Part shown: positions 53,857 through 62,163 of the stretch, piece after piece | Numbering within the stretch: the first letter of the stretch is position 1 | How the letters are laid out: each line of letters begins with the position of its first letter | Source: Rhodobacterales bacterium | GTDB lineage: Bacteria; Pseudomonadota; Alphaproteobacteria; Rhodobacterales; Rhodobacteraceae | Reading direction: 5' to 3' | Assembly: GCA_025362795.1 (NCBI GenBank) | Contig: JANYFE010000034.1 | Coordinates: 1 to 64,000 of the forward strand | DNA: 64,000 nt | Made by a program: the position numbers and the translations under genes | The notes under the pieces: model-generated | The model's input: the letters and a program-made list of their open reading frames with translations, nothing else | Told to the model about the DNA's origin: nothing | The model's database searches: none

Positions 53857-55019
53857 CGGCGAGTGTGCTGCGCCTGGGTTATGTCCCGCTGATCGATGCA
53901 GCGCCCTTGATGGTGGCCGAGGCGTTGGGCTTTGCCGGCGAGGAGGGGCTGGAATTGCAGCTGACGGCGGCACCCAGCTGGTCGGCGCTGCGCGATATGC
54001 TGGCGGGTGGGCTGGTCGAGGCGGCACAGATGTTGTCGCCGTTGCCGGTGGCGCAGCATCTGGGGCTGAGCGGGGCTGCACGGTTCGAGGCGCTGTCGGT
54101 GTTAAGCATCAATGGCGATGTGATCGGGGTGTCGGGCGCATTGGCGGCGCGGATGCGGACGGGTGGGTTCGGGTTTGACTTTGCCGATGCGGCGGCGGCG
54201 GGGCATGCTTTGGTGGCGGCGGCACAGGGCAGTTTGCGGATTGGCGTGCCGTTTCCGTTTTCGATGCACACCGAACTGGTGCGTTATTGGTTGCAGGGGT
54301 TTGATCTGACGCTGGACATTCGCACGGTGCCGCCGCCGCGGATGGCCGAGGCGCTGGCGGCGGGCGAAATTGACGCGTTCTGCGTCGGCGAGCCGCACGG
54401 GTCGGTGGCGGTCGAGCGCGGGGTGGGTGTGCTGTTGCTGCCGGGGTCGGCGGTGTGGGCGTTCAGCCCGGAAAAGGTGCTGGCGACGCGGGCTGGCTGG
54501 GCCGAGGCGCAGCCGGAACTGGCGGGGCGGTTGATGCGGGCGGTGTGGCGGGCGGGGCGGTGGCTGGGACTGGCCGCAAACCGGTCGATGACGTCGGAGC
54601 TGCTGGCGGCACCGGGGCGGCTGGCGGTTTCGGCAGAGGTGATTGAACGGGCGCTGACCGGACGGATGGTCATCTCGCCAGAGGGCGAGGAACGGCTGAG
54701 TGCGGGCATGATTGAGTTTTTCGACGGGGCGGCGACATTTCCGTGGCGCAGTCAGGCGGCATGGATCGGGCTTCGGTTGGCGGGGCGGCACGGGCTGGAT
54801 GCGGCGGTGGCGGCAGACCGGGCGCGGTTGGTGTTTCGCAGCGACCTTTACCGGCTGCACCTGCGCGAGGCGGGGGCCGATTTGCCGGGCGCGTCGGAAA
54901 AGCTGGAAGGGTCGCTGAGCCATCCGACAGCGGTGGCGTCAGAGCGCGGGCGGACGATTCTGCCGGTGAATCGGTTTTTTGATGCGCAGATTTTCGACCC
55001 GGCGGCACCGTTGCGCTGA
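53853..55019 (+). CDS. nasS: nitrate sensor, NrtA-like cytoplasmic protein
   Basis: A 388-residue periplasmic-binding-protein-like sensor homologous to NrtA but without a signal peptide (it starts MTASVLRLGYVPLIDAAPL). NasS binds nitrate and releases NasT. The NrtA-family core is present (PFPFSMHTELVRYWLQG, VPPPRMAEALAAGEIDAFCVGEPHGSVAVERG). It overlaps nasT by 4 bp, so the pair is made in fixed ratio. The leader and transporter genes follow. Confidence 0.9.
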   Translation: MTASVLRLGYVPLIDAAPLMVAEALGFAGEEGLELQLTAAPSWSALRDMLAGGLVEAAQMLSPLPVAQHLGLSGAARFEALSVLSINGDVIGVSGALAARMRTGGFGFDFADAAAAGHALVAAAQGSLRIGVPFPFSMHTELVRYWLQGFDLTLDIRTVPPPRMAEALAAGEIDAFCVGEPHGSVAVERGVGVLLLPGSAVWAFSPEKVLATRAGWAEAQPELAGRLMRAVWRAGRWLGLAANRSMTSELLAAPGRLAVSAEVIERALTGRMVISPEGEERLSAGMIEFFDGAATFPWRSQAAWIGLRLAGRHGLDAAVAADRARLVFRSDLYRLHLREAGADLPGASEKLEGSLSHPTAVASERGRTILPVNRFFDAQIFDPAAPLR

Positions 55020-55129
55020 AATAAACGGCAGGTTCATGCTGCAAGTGCGAAATCGTCGCCGCGCGTGCAAATAATCCGATTGGCGTGCTTGACGCATCCG
55101 CAACCGTTCGGCACCTTTGAAACAACGCC

Positions 55130-55231
55130 GGGGCAATGATGTCCCACCGCGCCCCCCCGATGTCGAGGGAAAGCCGAGCAATGCCGCTTGGGTCCGCTGC
55201 CAAATTTGGCATTGGGTCTGGCGGCTTTTTT
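55130..55231 (+). promoter_or_regulatory. NasT-responsive antiterminator leader (dual hexaloop hairpins and terminator)
   Basis: P1 is stem GGGGC/GTCCC (55130-55134, 55141-55145) with loop AATGAT. P2 is stem CCGAGC/GCTTGG (55174-55179, 55186-55191) with loop AATGCC. Both loops have A at position 1 and G at position 4, the ANTAR-target rule. The terminator runs from about 55183 to six T at 55226-55231; its 5' arm GCCGCTTGG is the same sequence as the P2 loop end and 3' arm, so P2 and the terminator cannot form together. A perfect palindrome TGCCAAATTTGGCA (55198-55211) forms the terminator's inner hairpin. Confidence 0.82.
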
Positions 55232-55271
55232 CATTTCACCGCCCTGCAACAGGGCAATCCGGGAACCTGAC

Positions 55272-56648
55272 ATGACACGATTTGCCTTTCTGCTCGCCTC
55301 CGTTGCCTTAGCGGCACCCGCCTTTTTCGCAAGGGGGGCATTCGCCGAGACGCCGGGGATCGAGAAGGACCAGCTGACGCTTGGATTCATCAAACTGACG
55401 GATATGGCCCCGTTGGCCATTGCCAAGGAGAAGGGCTTTTTCGAGGACGAGGGGCTGTTGGTGACGCTGGAGGCGCAGTCGAACTGGAAGGTGCTGCTGG
55501 ACCGGGTGCTGGACGGCGAGATTGACGGGGCGCAGATGCTGGCGGGGCAACCGATTGCCGCGACAATTGGTTATGGCACCAAAGGTCATCTGGTCACGCC
55601 GTTTTCGATGGACCTGAACGGCAACGCGATCACCGTGTCGAATGCAGTGTGGGCGGCGATGAAACCGGGGCTGCCGCTGGACGAGGGTGGCCGCGTGGTG
55701 CATCCGATTTCGGCTGCCGCGCTGAAGCCGGTGATCGATGCGCAGGTCGCGGCGGGCAAGCCGTTCAATCTGGGCATGGTATTCCCGGTTTCGACGCACA
55801 ATTACGAACTGCGCTACTGGCTGGCGGCGGGCGGGATCAAGCCCGGTTACTACACACCGGGCGATGTGACCGGGCAGGTGGCGGGCGAGGTTTTGATCTC
55901 TGTCACGCCACCGCCGCAGATGCCGGCGACGCTGGAGGCGGGCACGATTGACGGCTTTGCGGTGGGCGAGCCATGGAACCAAGCGGCGGTGGCCAAGGGC
56001 GTCGGCGTCCCGGTGATCACTGATGCCGATATCTGGAAGAACAACCCGGAAAAGGTCTTTGGTCTGACAGCTGATTTCGTTCAACAAAACCCGAATACCA
56101 CGCTGGCGCTGACCAAGGCGCTGATCCGGGCGGCGGAATGGCTGGACGCTGACAACAACGCCAACCGGGCCGAGGCGGTCGAGATTCTGTCGCGCCCGGA
56201 ATATGTCGGTGCTGATGCGGCGGTTATTGCCAATTCGATGACCGGGACGTTTGAATATGAAAAGGGCGACAAGCGCCCTGCCCCCGATTTCAACGTCTTT
56301 TTCCGCTATAACGCGACCTTCCCCTATTACTCGGACGCCGTGTGGTATCTGACGCAGATGCGCCGCTGGGGCCAGATTGCCGAGGCGCACCCCGATGCCT
56401 GGTATGACGAGACCGCCAAGTCGGTTTACCTACCCGCCGTTTATGAAGCCGCCGCCAAGGCGTTGATCGCGGATGGCAAGGCCAAGGCCGAAGATTTCGA
56501 TTTCGATGCAGACGGTTACAAAGCCCCGACCTCGGATTTCATCGACGGCATTGCCTATGATGGCCTGAAACCCAACGCCTATATCGACAGCTTGGCCATA
56601 GGGCTGAAAGGCGACCAGACGGTCGTGGATGGCGCTGTTGTCAACTAA
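55272..56648 (+). CDS. nrtA: nitrate ABC transporter substrate-binding protein
   Basis: A 458-residue nitrate/nitrite-binding protein. The Sec signal peptide is [20 protein letters not shown]; the mature part has the NrtA/CmpA ligand-binding core ([61 protein letters not shown]). GGGAA lies 9 bases before the ATG. It is first after the antiterminator leader and is followed by nrtB 16 bp on. Confidence 0.93.
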   Translation: MTRFAFLLASVALAAPAFFARGAFAETPGIEKDQLTLGFIKLTDMAPLAIAKEKGFFEDEGLLVTLEAQSNWKVLLDRVLDGEIDGAQMLAGQPIAATIGYGTKGHLVTPFSMDLNGNAITVSNAVWAAMKPGLPLDEGGRVVHPISAAALKPVIDAQVAAGKPFNLGMVFPVSTHNYELRYWLAAGGIKPGYYTPGDVTGQVAGEVLISVTPPPQMPATLEAGTIDGFAVGEPWNQAAVAKGVGVPVITDADIWKNNPEKVFGLTADFVQQNPNTTLALTKALIRAAEWLDADNNANRAEAVEILSRPEYVGADAAVIANSMTGTFEYEKGDKRPAPDFNVFFRYNATFPYYSDAVWYLTQMRRWGQIAEAHPDAWYDETAKSVYLPAVYEAAAKALIADGKAKAEDFDFDADGYKAPTSDFIDGIAYDGLKPNAYIDSLAIGLKGDQTVVDGAVVN

Positions 56649-56664
56649 TCCCCCGGAGAGTGCC

Positions 56665-57753
56665 ATGACCGCCCTTGATCCTGCAGCGATACAAGCGACC
56701 CGTGCCGACAAAACCGCCCGGCGTGACCGGCTTTACCGGGTGATCGGCAAATGTGATCCGTGGTTCAAGGTGCTGGGCCTTGCCTGGATGACGCCGATCT
56801 GGCGGGCCGTGGCGGGCGATAATCCGCGTGGCCAGTTGGCGGATATCTGGCGGCTGGCGGTGGTGCCGGTGCTGGCAATTGCGGGGTTTCTGGCGCTATG
56901 GGCCACGCTGGCACCGATGGTGCAAACCTCGCTGGGCGCTATTCCCGGGCCGCTGCAGGTGTGGGCGCAGGTCGGCGTGCTGAACGCTGATGCGGTGGCG
57001 GAGGGGGTGAAAGAAGCGGATTTCTACGCCAAGCAAACGGCGAAAAACGCCGGACTGGTCGCAGCAGGCAAGGCGAGCGAGGTCAAGGATCACACCTATA
57101 CCGGCAAGCCGACGTTTTACCGGCAGATTTTCACCTCGATCAAGACCGTGTTTGCGGGGTTTCTGATTGGCACGCTGGTGGCGGTGCCCTTGGGGATTGT
57201 GTCGGGCCTGTCACCGACCGCCAATGCCGCAATCAACCCGTTGGTGCAGATCTTCAAACCGGTGTCGCCGCTGGCCTGGTTGCCGATTGTGACGATGGTG
57301 GTGTCGGCTTTGTACGCGGGCAGCGAAGGCGGGCTGTCGAAGTCGTTCCTGGTGTCGGCGATCACGGTGACGTTGTGTTCGATGTGGCCGACGCTGATCA
57401 ATACCGCACTTGGGGTGGCCTCGATTGACAAGGATTTGGTCAACGTCGGGCGAGTTCTGAAACTTGGCCTGTGGACCCGGATCACCAAGTTGGTGCTGCC
57501 CTCGGCGCTGCCGTTGATCTTTACCGGGCTGCGGTTGTCCTTGGGTGTGGGCTGGATGGTGCTGATCGCGGCAGAGATGCTGGCGCAGAACCCCGGGCTG
57601 GGCAAATTCGTCTGGGACGAGTTCCAGAACGGCAGTTCGGATAGCCTCGCGCGGATCATGGTGGCGGTGCTGACCATTGGCATCATCGGGTTTCTGCTGG
57701 ACCGGGTGATGTTCGCGCTGCAATCGCTGTTCACCTTCTCGAACAACCGGTGA
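56665..57753 (+). CDS. nrtB: nitrate ABC transporter permease
   Basis: A 362-residue membrane permease. The N-terminal ~130 residues are an extension (including a helix VVPVLAIAGFLALWATLAP and a hydrophilic stretch VKDHTYTGKPTF) before the canonical permease helices with the EAA-type loop GRVLKLGLWTRITKLVLPSALP. GGAGAG lies 8 bases before the ATG. One-base overlap with nrtCD (TGATG). Confidence 0.92.
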   Translation: MTALDPAAIQATRADKTARRDRLYRVIGKCDPWFKVLGLAWMTPIWRAVAGDNPRGQLADIWRLAVVPVLAIAGFLALWATLAPMVQTSLGAIPGPLQVWAQVGVLNADAVAEGVKEADFYAKQTAKNAGLVAAGKASEVKDHTYTGKPTFYRQIFTSIKTVFAGFLIGTLVAVPLGIVSGLSPTANAAINPLVQIFKPVSPLAWLPIVTMVVSALYAGSEGGLSKSFLVSAITVTLCSMWPTLINTALGVASIDKDLVNVGRVLKLGLWTRITKLVLPSALPLIFTGLRLSLGVGWMVLIAAEMLAQNPGLGKFVWDEFQNGSSDSLARIMVAVLTIGIIGFLLDRVMFALQSLFTFSNNR

Positions 57754-59399
57754 TGGCGATGGGCATTCTGGAGTTTTCCAACGTTTCGAAGGGTTATGGC
57801 GAGCGGGCGGTGCTGCGGAACCTGACATTGAGCGTGAAGGAGGGCGAGTTTCTGGCGATCCTTGGGTTTTCCGGTTCGGGGAAGACCACGCTGATCAACC
57901 TGATGGCAGGGCTGACGTTGCCGGATCAGGGGGCCGTCAGTTTCAGGGGTGCGCCGGTGACGGGGCCGGGGCCAGAGCGGGGGGTGGTGTTTCAATCCTA
58001 CGCGTTGATGCCGTGGCTGACGGTGGCGGGGAATGTCGCACTGGCCGTCGATGCGGTGTCGAAGGGGACCAAGGGCGAACGCGCGGCGCTGGTGGCGAAA
58101 TATGTGGCGATGGTCGGGTTGAGCCATGCGGCGGACCGCAGACCGGCGGAATTGTCAGGCGGCATGCGGCAGCGGGTGGCGGTGGCGCGGGCTTTGGCGA
58201 TGCAGCCCGAGGTCATGCTGATGGACGAGCCGTTGTCGGCATTGGACGCTTTGACGCGCGCCAATGTGGCGGCAGAGATCGAGGCGATCTGGGCGGCGGA
58301 TCGGCGCATGGTGGTGCTGGTGACGAATGATGTGGACGAGGCTTTGGTTCTGGCTGACCGGATCATCTGTCTGAACCCGGATGGCACTTTGGGCGGCGAA
58401 TTCGCGGTGCCCCTGGCGCATCCGCGCGACCGGGCGATGCTTGAAGAAAGTGCGATCAAGACCCTCCGTTCGGATGTGACGGCCTATCTGATGGATGTCG
58501 GCATTGCCGCCAAGGTCGCGGAAACCCGCCGCCTCCCCGCCGTGACCCCGCGCCATGCCCTGCCGCGCGCCTATGCCGAGGCCACTCGCACCCATACCGA
58601 CGCCCGCTATCTGCGGTTTTCGCAACTGTACAAGACCTATGCCACGCCCAAAGGGCCGCTGACCGTGGTGGAGAATTTCGAACTGACCCTGAAGAAGGGC
58701 GAGTTCATCAGCCTGATCGGCCATTCCGGTTGCGGCAAATCGACGGTGTTGTCGATGGCGGCGGGGTTGAACCCCATCTCGCAAGGGGCGATTGCGCTAG
58801 ACGGCAAGCATGTCGAGGGCCCGGACCCGGAACGCGCGGTGGTGTTCCAGTCGCCCAGCCTGTTCCCCTGGCTGACCGCCCGCGAGAATGTCGCCATCGG
58901 GATTGACCGGGTTTACCCAAAGGCCACCCAAACTGAACGACAAGAGGTGGTGGAATACTATCTGGAGCGGGTCGGTCTGGCCGATGCGATGCACCGTCAG
59001 GCGTCAGAGATGTCGAACGGCATGAAGCAAAGGGTCGGCATCGCCCGGGCGTTTGCGCTGTCGCCCAAGCTGTTGCTGCTGGATGAACCATTCGGGATGC
59101 TGGACAGCCTGACACGGTGGGAGTTGCAGGAAGTGCTGATGGAGGTGTGGAGCCGCACCAAAGTCACCGCGATCTGCGTGACGCATGACGTGGACGAAGC
59201 GATCCTTTTGGCCGACCGGGTGGTGATGATGACCAACGGCCCACAGGCGACCATAGGCCGCATCACCGAAGTCAACCTGCCCCGCCCCCGCACCCGCCGC
59301 GACCTGCTGGACCACCCGGACTACTACCACTACCGGGCCGAGGTGATGGGGTTTCTGGCGGAATACGAAAACGGAAAAAAGAAAAAGGACGCCGCGTGA
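57753..59399 (+). CDS. nitrate ABC transporter ATPase with two fused cassettes
   Basis: A 548-residue protein carrying two ATP-binding cassettes in one chain. The first has Walker A GFSGSGKTT, LSGGMRQRV and MDEPLSALD; the second has GHSGCGKST, signature MSNGMKQRV (Ser-Asn-Gly instead of Ser-Gly-Gly) and LDEPFGMLD. It fuses NrtC- and NrtD-like parts but has no C-terminal NrtA-like regulatory domain, unlike cyanobacterial NrtC. Start ATG 57753 overlaps the nrtB stop; end overlaps the nirB start by one base. Confidence 0.9.
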   Translation: MAMGILEFSNVSKGYGERAVLRNLTLSVKEGEFLAILGFSGSGKTTLINLMAGLTLPDQGAVSFRGAPVTGPGPERGVVFQSYALMPWLTVAGNVALAVDAVSKGTKGERAALVAKYVAMVGLSHAADRRPAELSGGMRQRVAVARALAMQPEVMLMDEPLSALDALTRANVAAEIEAIWAADRRMVVLVTNDVDEALVLADRIICLNPDGTLGGEFAVPLAHPRDRAMLEESAIKTLRSDVTAYLMDVGIAAKVAETRRLPAVTPRHALPRAYAEATRTHTDARYLRFSQLYKTYATPKGPLTVVENFELTLKKGEFISLIGHSGCGKSTVLSMAAGLNPISQGAIALDGKHVEGPDPERAVVFQSPSLFPWLTARENVAIGIDRVYPKATQTERQEVVEYYLERVGLADAMHRQASEMSNGMKQRVGIARAFALSPKLLLLDEPFGMLDSLTRWELQEVLMEVWSRTKVTAICVTHDVDEAILLADRVVMMTNGPQATIGRITEVNLPRPRTRRDLLDHPDYYHYRAEVMGFLAEYENGKKKKDAA

Positions 59400-61834
59400 T
59401 GACCGAAAAGCTTGTGATCATCGGGGCTGGCATGGCCTCTGGGCGGGTGATCGAACATCTGATCGAGGCGGACCCTGCCGCCTATGACATCACGCTGTTC
59501 AACGCCGAGGCGCGGGGGAATTACAACCGGATCATGCTGTCGCCCGTGCTGTCGGGCGAAAAGATCTATGCCGATATCGTCACGCATGACGCGGATTGGT
59601 ATGCAGCGAATGGCGTGACCACGCGGTTCGGGGCGCATGTCACCAAGATCGACCGGGGTCGCAAGGTGGTGGTCAGTGGTGGCGTGGACACGCCTTATGA
59701 CAGGCTGATCATCGCCACCGGGTCGGCGCCGTTCATCATTCCGGTATCGGGCAAGGATTTGCCGGGCGTCGTGACCTACCGCGATCTGGATGACACCAAC
59801 AAGATGATTGCTGCGGCCAAACCGGGTGCCAAAGCCGTGGTGATTGGTGGCGGATTGTTGGGGCTGGAGGCGGCAGCGGGGCTGCAATTGCGCGGCATGG
59901 ACGTGACGGTGATCCATATCATGGGCCACCTGATGGAACGCCAGCTGGACCCGGCGGCGGGGTATCTGCTGCAACGGACGCTGGAGGCGCGGGGGATCAG
60001 GGTTCACTGCAAGGGGGCCACCAAGGCCATTCTGGGCGATGGGCGGGTGGAAGCGGTTGCCCTGGAGGATGGCACAATCTACGGGGCCGATCTGGTGGTG
60101 ATGGCGGTGGGTATCCGGCCCGAAGTGCGCCTTGCCAATGATGCGCATCTGGAGGTCGGGCGCGGGATCACGGTCGGCGATCAGATGCAGACATCGGACC
60201 CAAGTATTTATGCGGTTGGGGAATGTATCGAGCATAACAAGCAACTCTTTGGCCTTGTCGCGCCGCTTTACGATCAGGCCAAGGTGCTGGCCAAGGGTTT
60301 GATCGGCGAGGACTCAGCCTTCCGTCCGGTGCAAACCGCGACCAAACTGAAGGTGACGGGCTGCGATCTGTTCAGCGCCGGTGATTTTGCCGATGCGCCG
60401 GGGCGAGAGGATATCGTGTTCCGCGATCCGGGGCGGGGGATTTACAAGCGCCTTGTGCTGGAAGGCGACAAGCTGGTCGGCGCGGTGATGTATGGCGATA
60501 CCGCCGATGGCAACTGGTTCTTCGGCCTGATCAAGGACGCCACCAATGTCACGCCGATGCGCGATACGCTGATCTTTGGCCCGGCGTTTCAGGGGGGGGC
60601 CCAAGCGGACCCTATGGCGGCCGTTGCAGCCTTGCCGCCTAGCGCGGAAATCTGTGGTTGTAACGGCGTGTGCAAGGGTCGGATCGTCGAGGCGATTGGT
60701 GGCGGCGCGGTGACGCTTGATCTGGTCAAGGCGCAGACCAAGGCGTCTGGGTCGTGCGGGTCGTGCACCGGGCTGGTGGAGCAGGTGCTGGCGGTGACGC
60801 TAGGGGATAGTTTCCAGCGGGCAACAAGCCAGCCCATGTGCAAATGCACCGACCACACCCATGAGGATGTCCGGCGATTCATCAAGGCCGGGGCGATGAA
60901 GTCGATCCCGGCGGTGATGCAGGAACTCGCATGGAAGACAGTGGGCGGCTGCGCCTCCTGTCGTCCGGCGCTGAATTACTATCTGCTGGCGGACTGGCCG
61001 CTGGGCTACACAGATGATCGTCAATCGCGATTTGTGAACGAACGCAATCACGCCAACATCCAAAAGGATGGCACCTATTCCGTGGTGCCGCGCATGTGGG
61101 GCGGGGTGACGACTCCGGCAGAGTTGCGGGCGATTGCCGATGCGGCGGATAAATATGCGGTGCCGATGGTCAAGGTGACGGGCGGCCAGCGGATCGACCT
61201 TTTGGGCGTCCGCAAGCAGGATTTGCCTGCCATCTGGGCCGATCTGAATGCCGCCGGTATGGTCAGCGGCCACGCCTATTCCAAGGGGCTGCGGACGGTG
61301 AAAACCTGTGTCGGGACCGAGTTTTGCCGGTTTGGCACGCAGGATTCGACGGGTCTGGGGATCAAGCTGGAAAAGCTGCTGTGGGGATCGTGGGCGCCTG
61401 CCAAGGTGAAACTTGGCGTCTCGGGCTGTCCGCGCAACTGTGCCGAGGCGACCTGCAAGGATGTGGGGATTGTCTGCGTGGACTCGGGTTATGAAATCTC
61501 GGTCGCTGGCGCGGCAGGGATGGACGTCAAGGAAACCGAACTTTTGTGCAAGGTGGCCAGCGAGGCCGAGGTGATGGAGGTGGTGGCGGCATTCATCCAG
61601 CTTTACCGCGAAAATGCCCGCTACCTGCACCGGATTTACAAATGGGTCGCCAAGGTGGGGCTGGACTGGTGTCAGGAGCAGGTGGCCGATCCGGTGGTGC
61701 GGCGGGCGCTGTATGACCGGTTCATGGTCAGCCAGTCGGTCTATCAGACCGATCCCTGGGCCGAACATGCCAGACCGTCCGCGCGGGCGAGTTGGGGCGT
61801 GATGGCGGATTTGGCGCTGGAGGCTGCGGAATGA
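59399..61834 (+). CDS. nirB: assimilatory nitrite reductase large subunit
   Basis: An 811-residue NAD(P)H-dependent, siroheme-containing nitrite reductase. Order: FAD/NAD domains (VIIGAGMASG at the N terminus, VVIGGGLLGLEAAAGLQLRG), two BFD-type [2Fe-2S] regions (CGCNGVCKG/CGSC and CKC/GGCASC), then the nitrite/sulfite reductase domain with the [4Fe-4S]-siroheme ligands Cys637, Cys643, Cys677 and Cys681 (CVGTEFC...CPRNC). It converts nitrite to ammonium. Overlaps nirD by 4 bp. Confidence 0.95.
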   Translation: MTEKLVIIGAGMASGRVIEHLIEADPAAYDITLFNAEARGNYNRIMLSPVLSGEKIYADIVTHDADWYAANGVTTRFGAHVTKIDRGRKVVVSGGVDTPYDRLIIATGSAPFIIPVSGKDLPGVVTYRDLDDTNKMIAAAKPGAKAVVIGGGLLGLEAAAGLQLRGMDVTVIHIMGHLMERQLDPAAGYLLQRTLEARGIRVHCKGATKAILGDGRVEAVALEDGTIYGADLVVMAVGIRPEVRLANDAHLEVGRGITVGDQMQTSDPSIYAVGECIEHNKQLFGLVAPLYDQAKVLAKGLIGEDSAFRPVQTATKLKVTGCDLFSAGDFADAPGREDIVFRDPGRGIYKRLVLEGDKLVGAVMYGDTADGNWFFGLIKDATNVTPMRDTLIFGPAFQGGAQADPMAAVAALPPSAEICGCNGVCKGRIVEAIGGGAVTLDLVKAQTKASGSCGSCTGLVEQVLAVTLGDSFQRATSQPMCKCTDHTHEDVRRFIKAGAMKSIPAVMQELAWKTVGGCASCRPALNYYLLADWPLGYTDDRQSRFVNERNHANIQKDGTYSVVPRMWGGVTTPAELRAIADAADKYAVPMVKVTGGQRIDLLGVRKQDLPAIWADLNAAGMVSGHAYSKGLRTVKTCVGTEFCRFGTQDSTGLGIKLEKLLWGSWAPAKVKLGVSGCPRNCAEATCKDVGIVCVDSGYEISVAGAAGMDVKETELLCKVASEAEVMEVVAAFIQLYRENARYLHRIYKWVAKVGLDWCQEQVADPVVRRALYDRFMVSQSVYQTDPWAEHARPSARASWGVMADLALEAAE

Positions 61835-62163
61835 ACTGGCTGGATATCGGGGCGCTGGAAGACATTCCACGGCAGGGTGCACGGGTGGTCAAGACCGCCC
61901 AAGGCTGCGTCGCGGTGTTCCGCACAGCGGCGGATGAAGTTTTCGCCGTCGATGATCGCTGCCCCCACAAGGGCGGGCCGCTGTCCGAAGGCATCGTGCA
62001 TGGCAATGCCGTGACCTGCCCGCTGCATACTTGGGTGTTTTCACTGAAAACCGGGCTGGCGCAAGGCGCGGATGACGGGGCGATTGCGACCTATCCGGCC
62101 CGGGTCGAGGCCGGGCGTGTCTTGCTGGACGCCAGCCGTCTGGCGCGGCGGGCTGCGGCATGA
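61831..62163 (+). CDS. nirD: nitrite reductase small subunit (Rieske type)
   Basis: A 110-residue Rieske-like protein with both ligand pairs, Cys44-x-His46 (CPHKGGPL) and Cys63-x2-His66 (CPLHTW). It is the NirD partner of NirB. ATGA overlaps with nirB upstream and nasA downstream show tight coupling of the operon. Confidence 0.94.
   Translation: MNWLDIGALEDIPRQGARVVKTAQGCVAVFRTAADEVFAVDDRCPHKGGPLSEGIVHGNAVTCPLHTWVFSLKTGLAQGADDGAIATYPARVEAGRVLLDASRLARRAAA

Noticed and set aside
53853-55019. NasS gene as a transporter binding protein
   Set aside because: No signal peptide is present and it overlaps nasT; nrtA with a signal peptide is separately encoded downstream.
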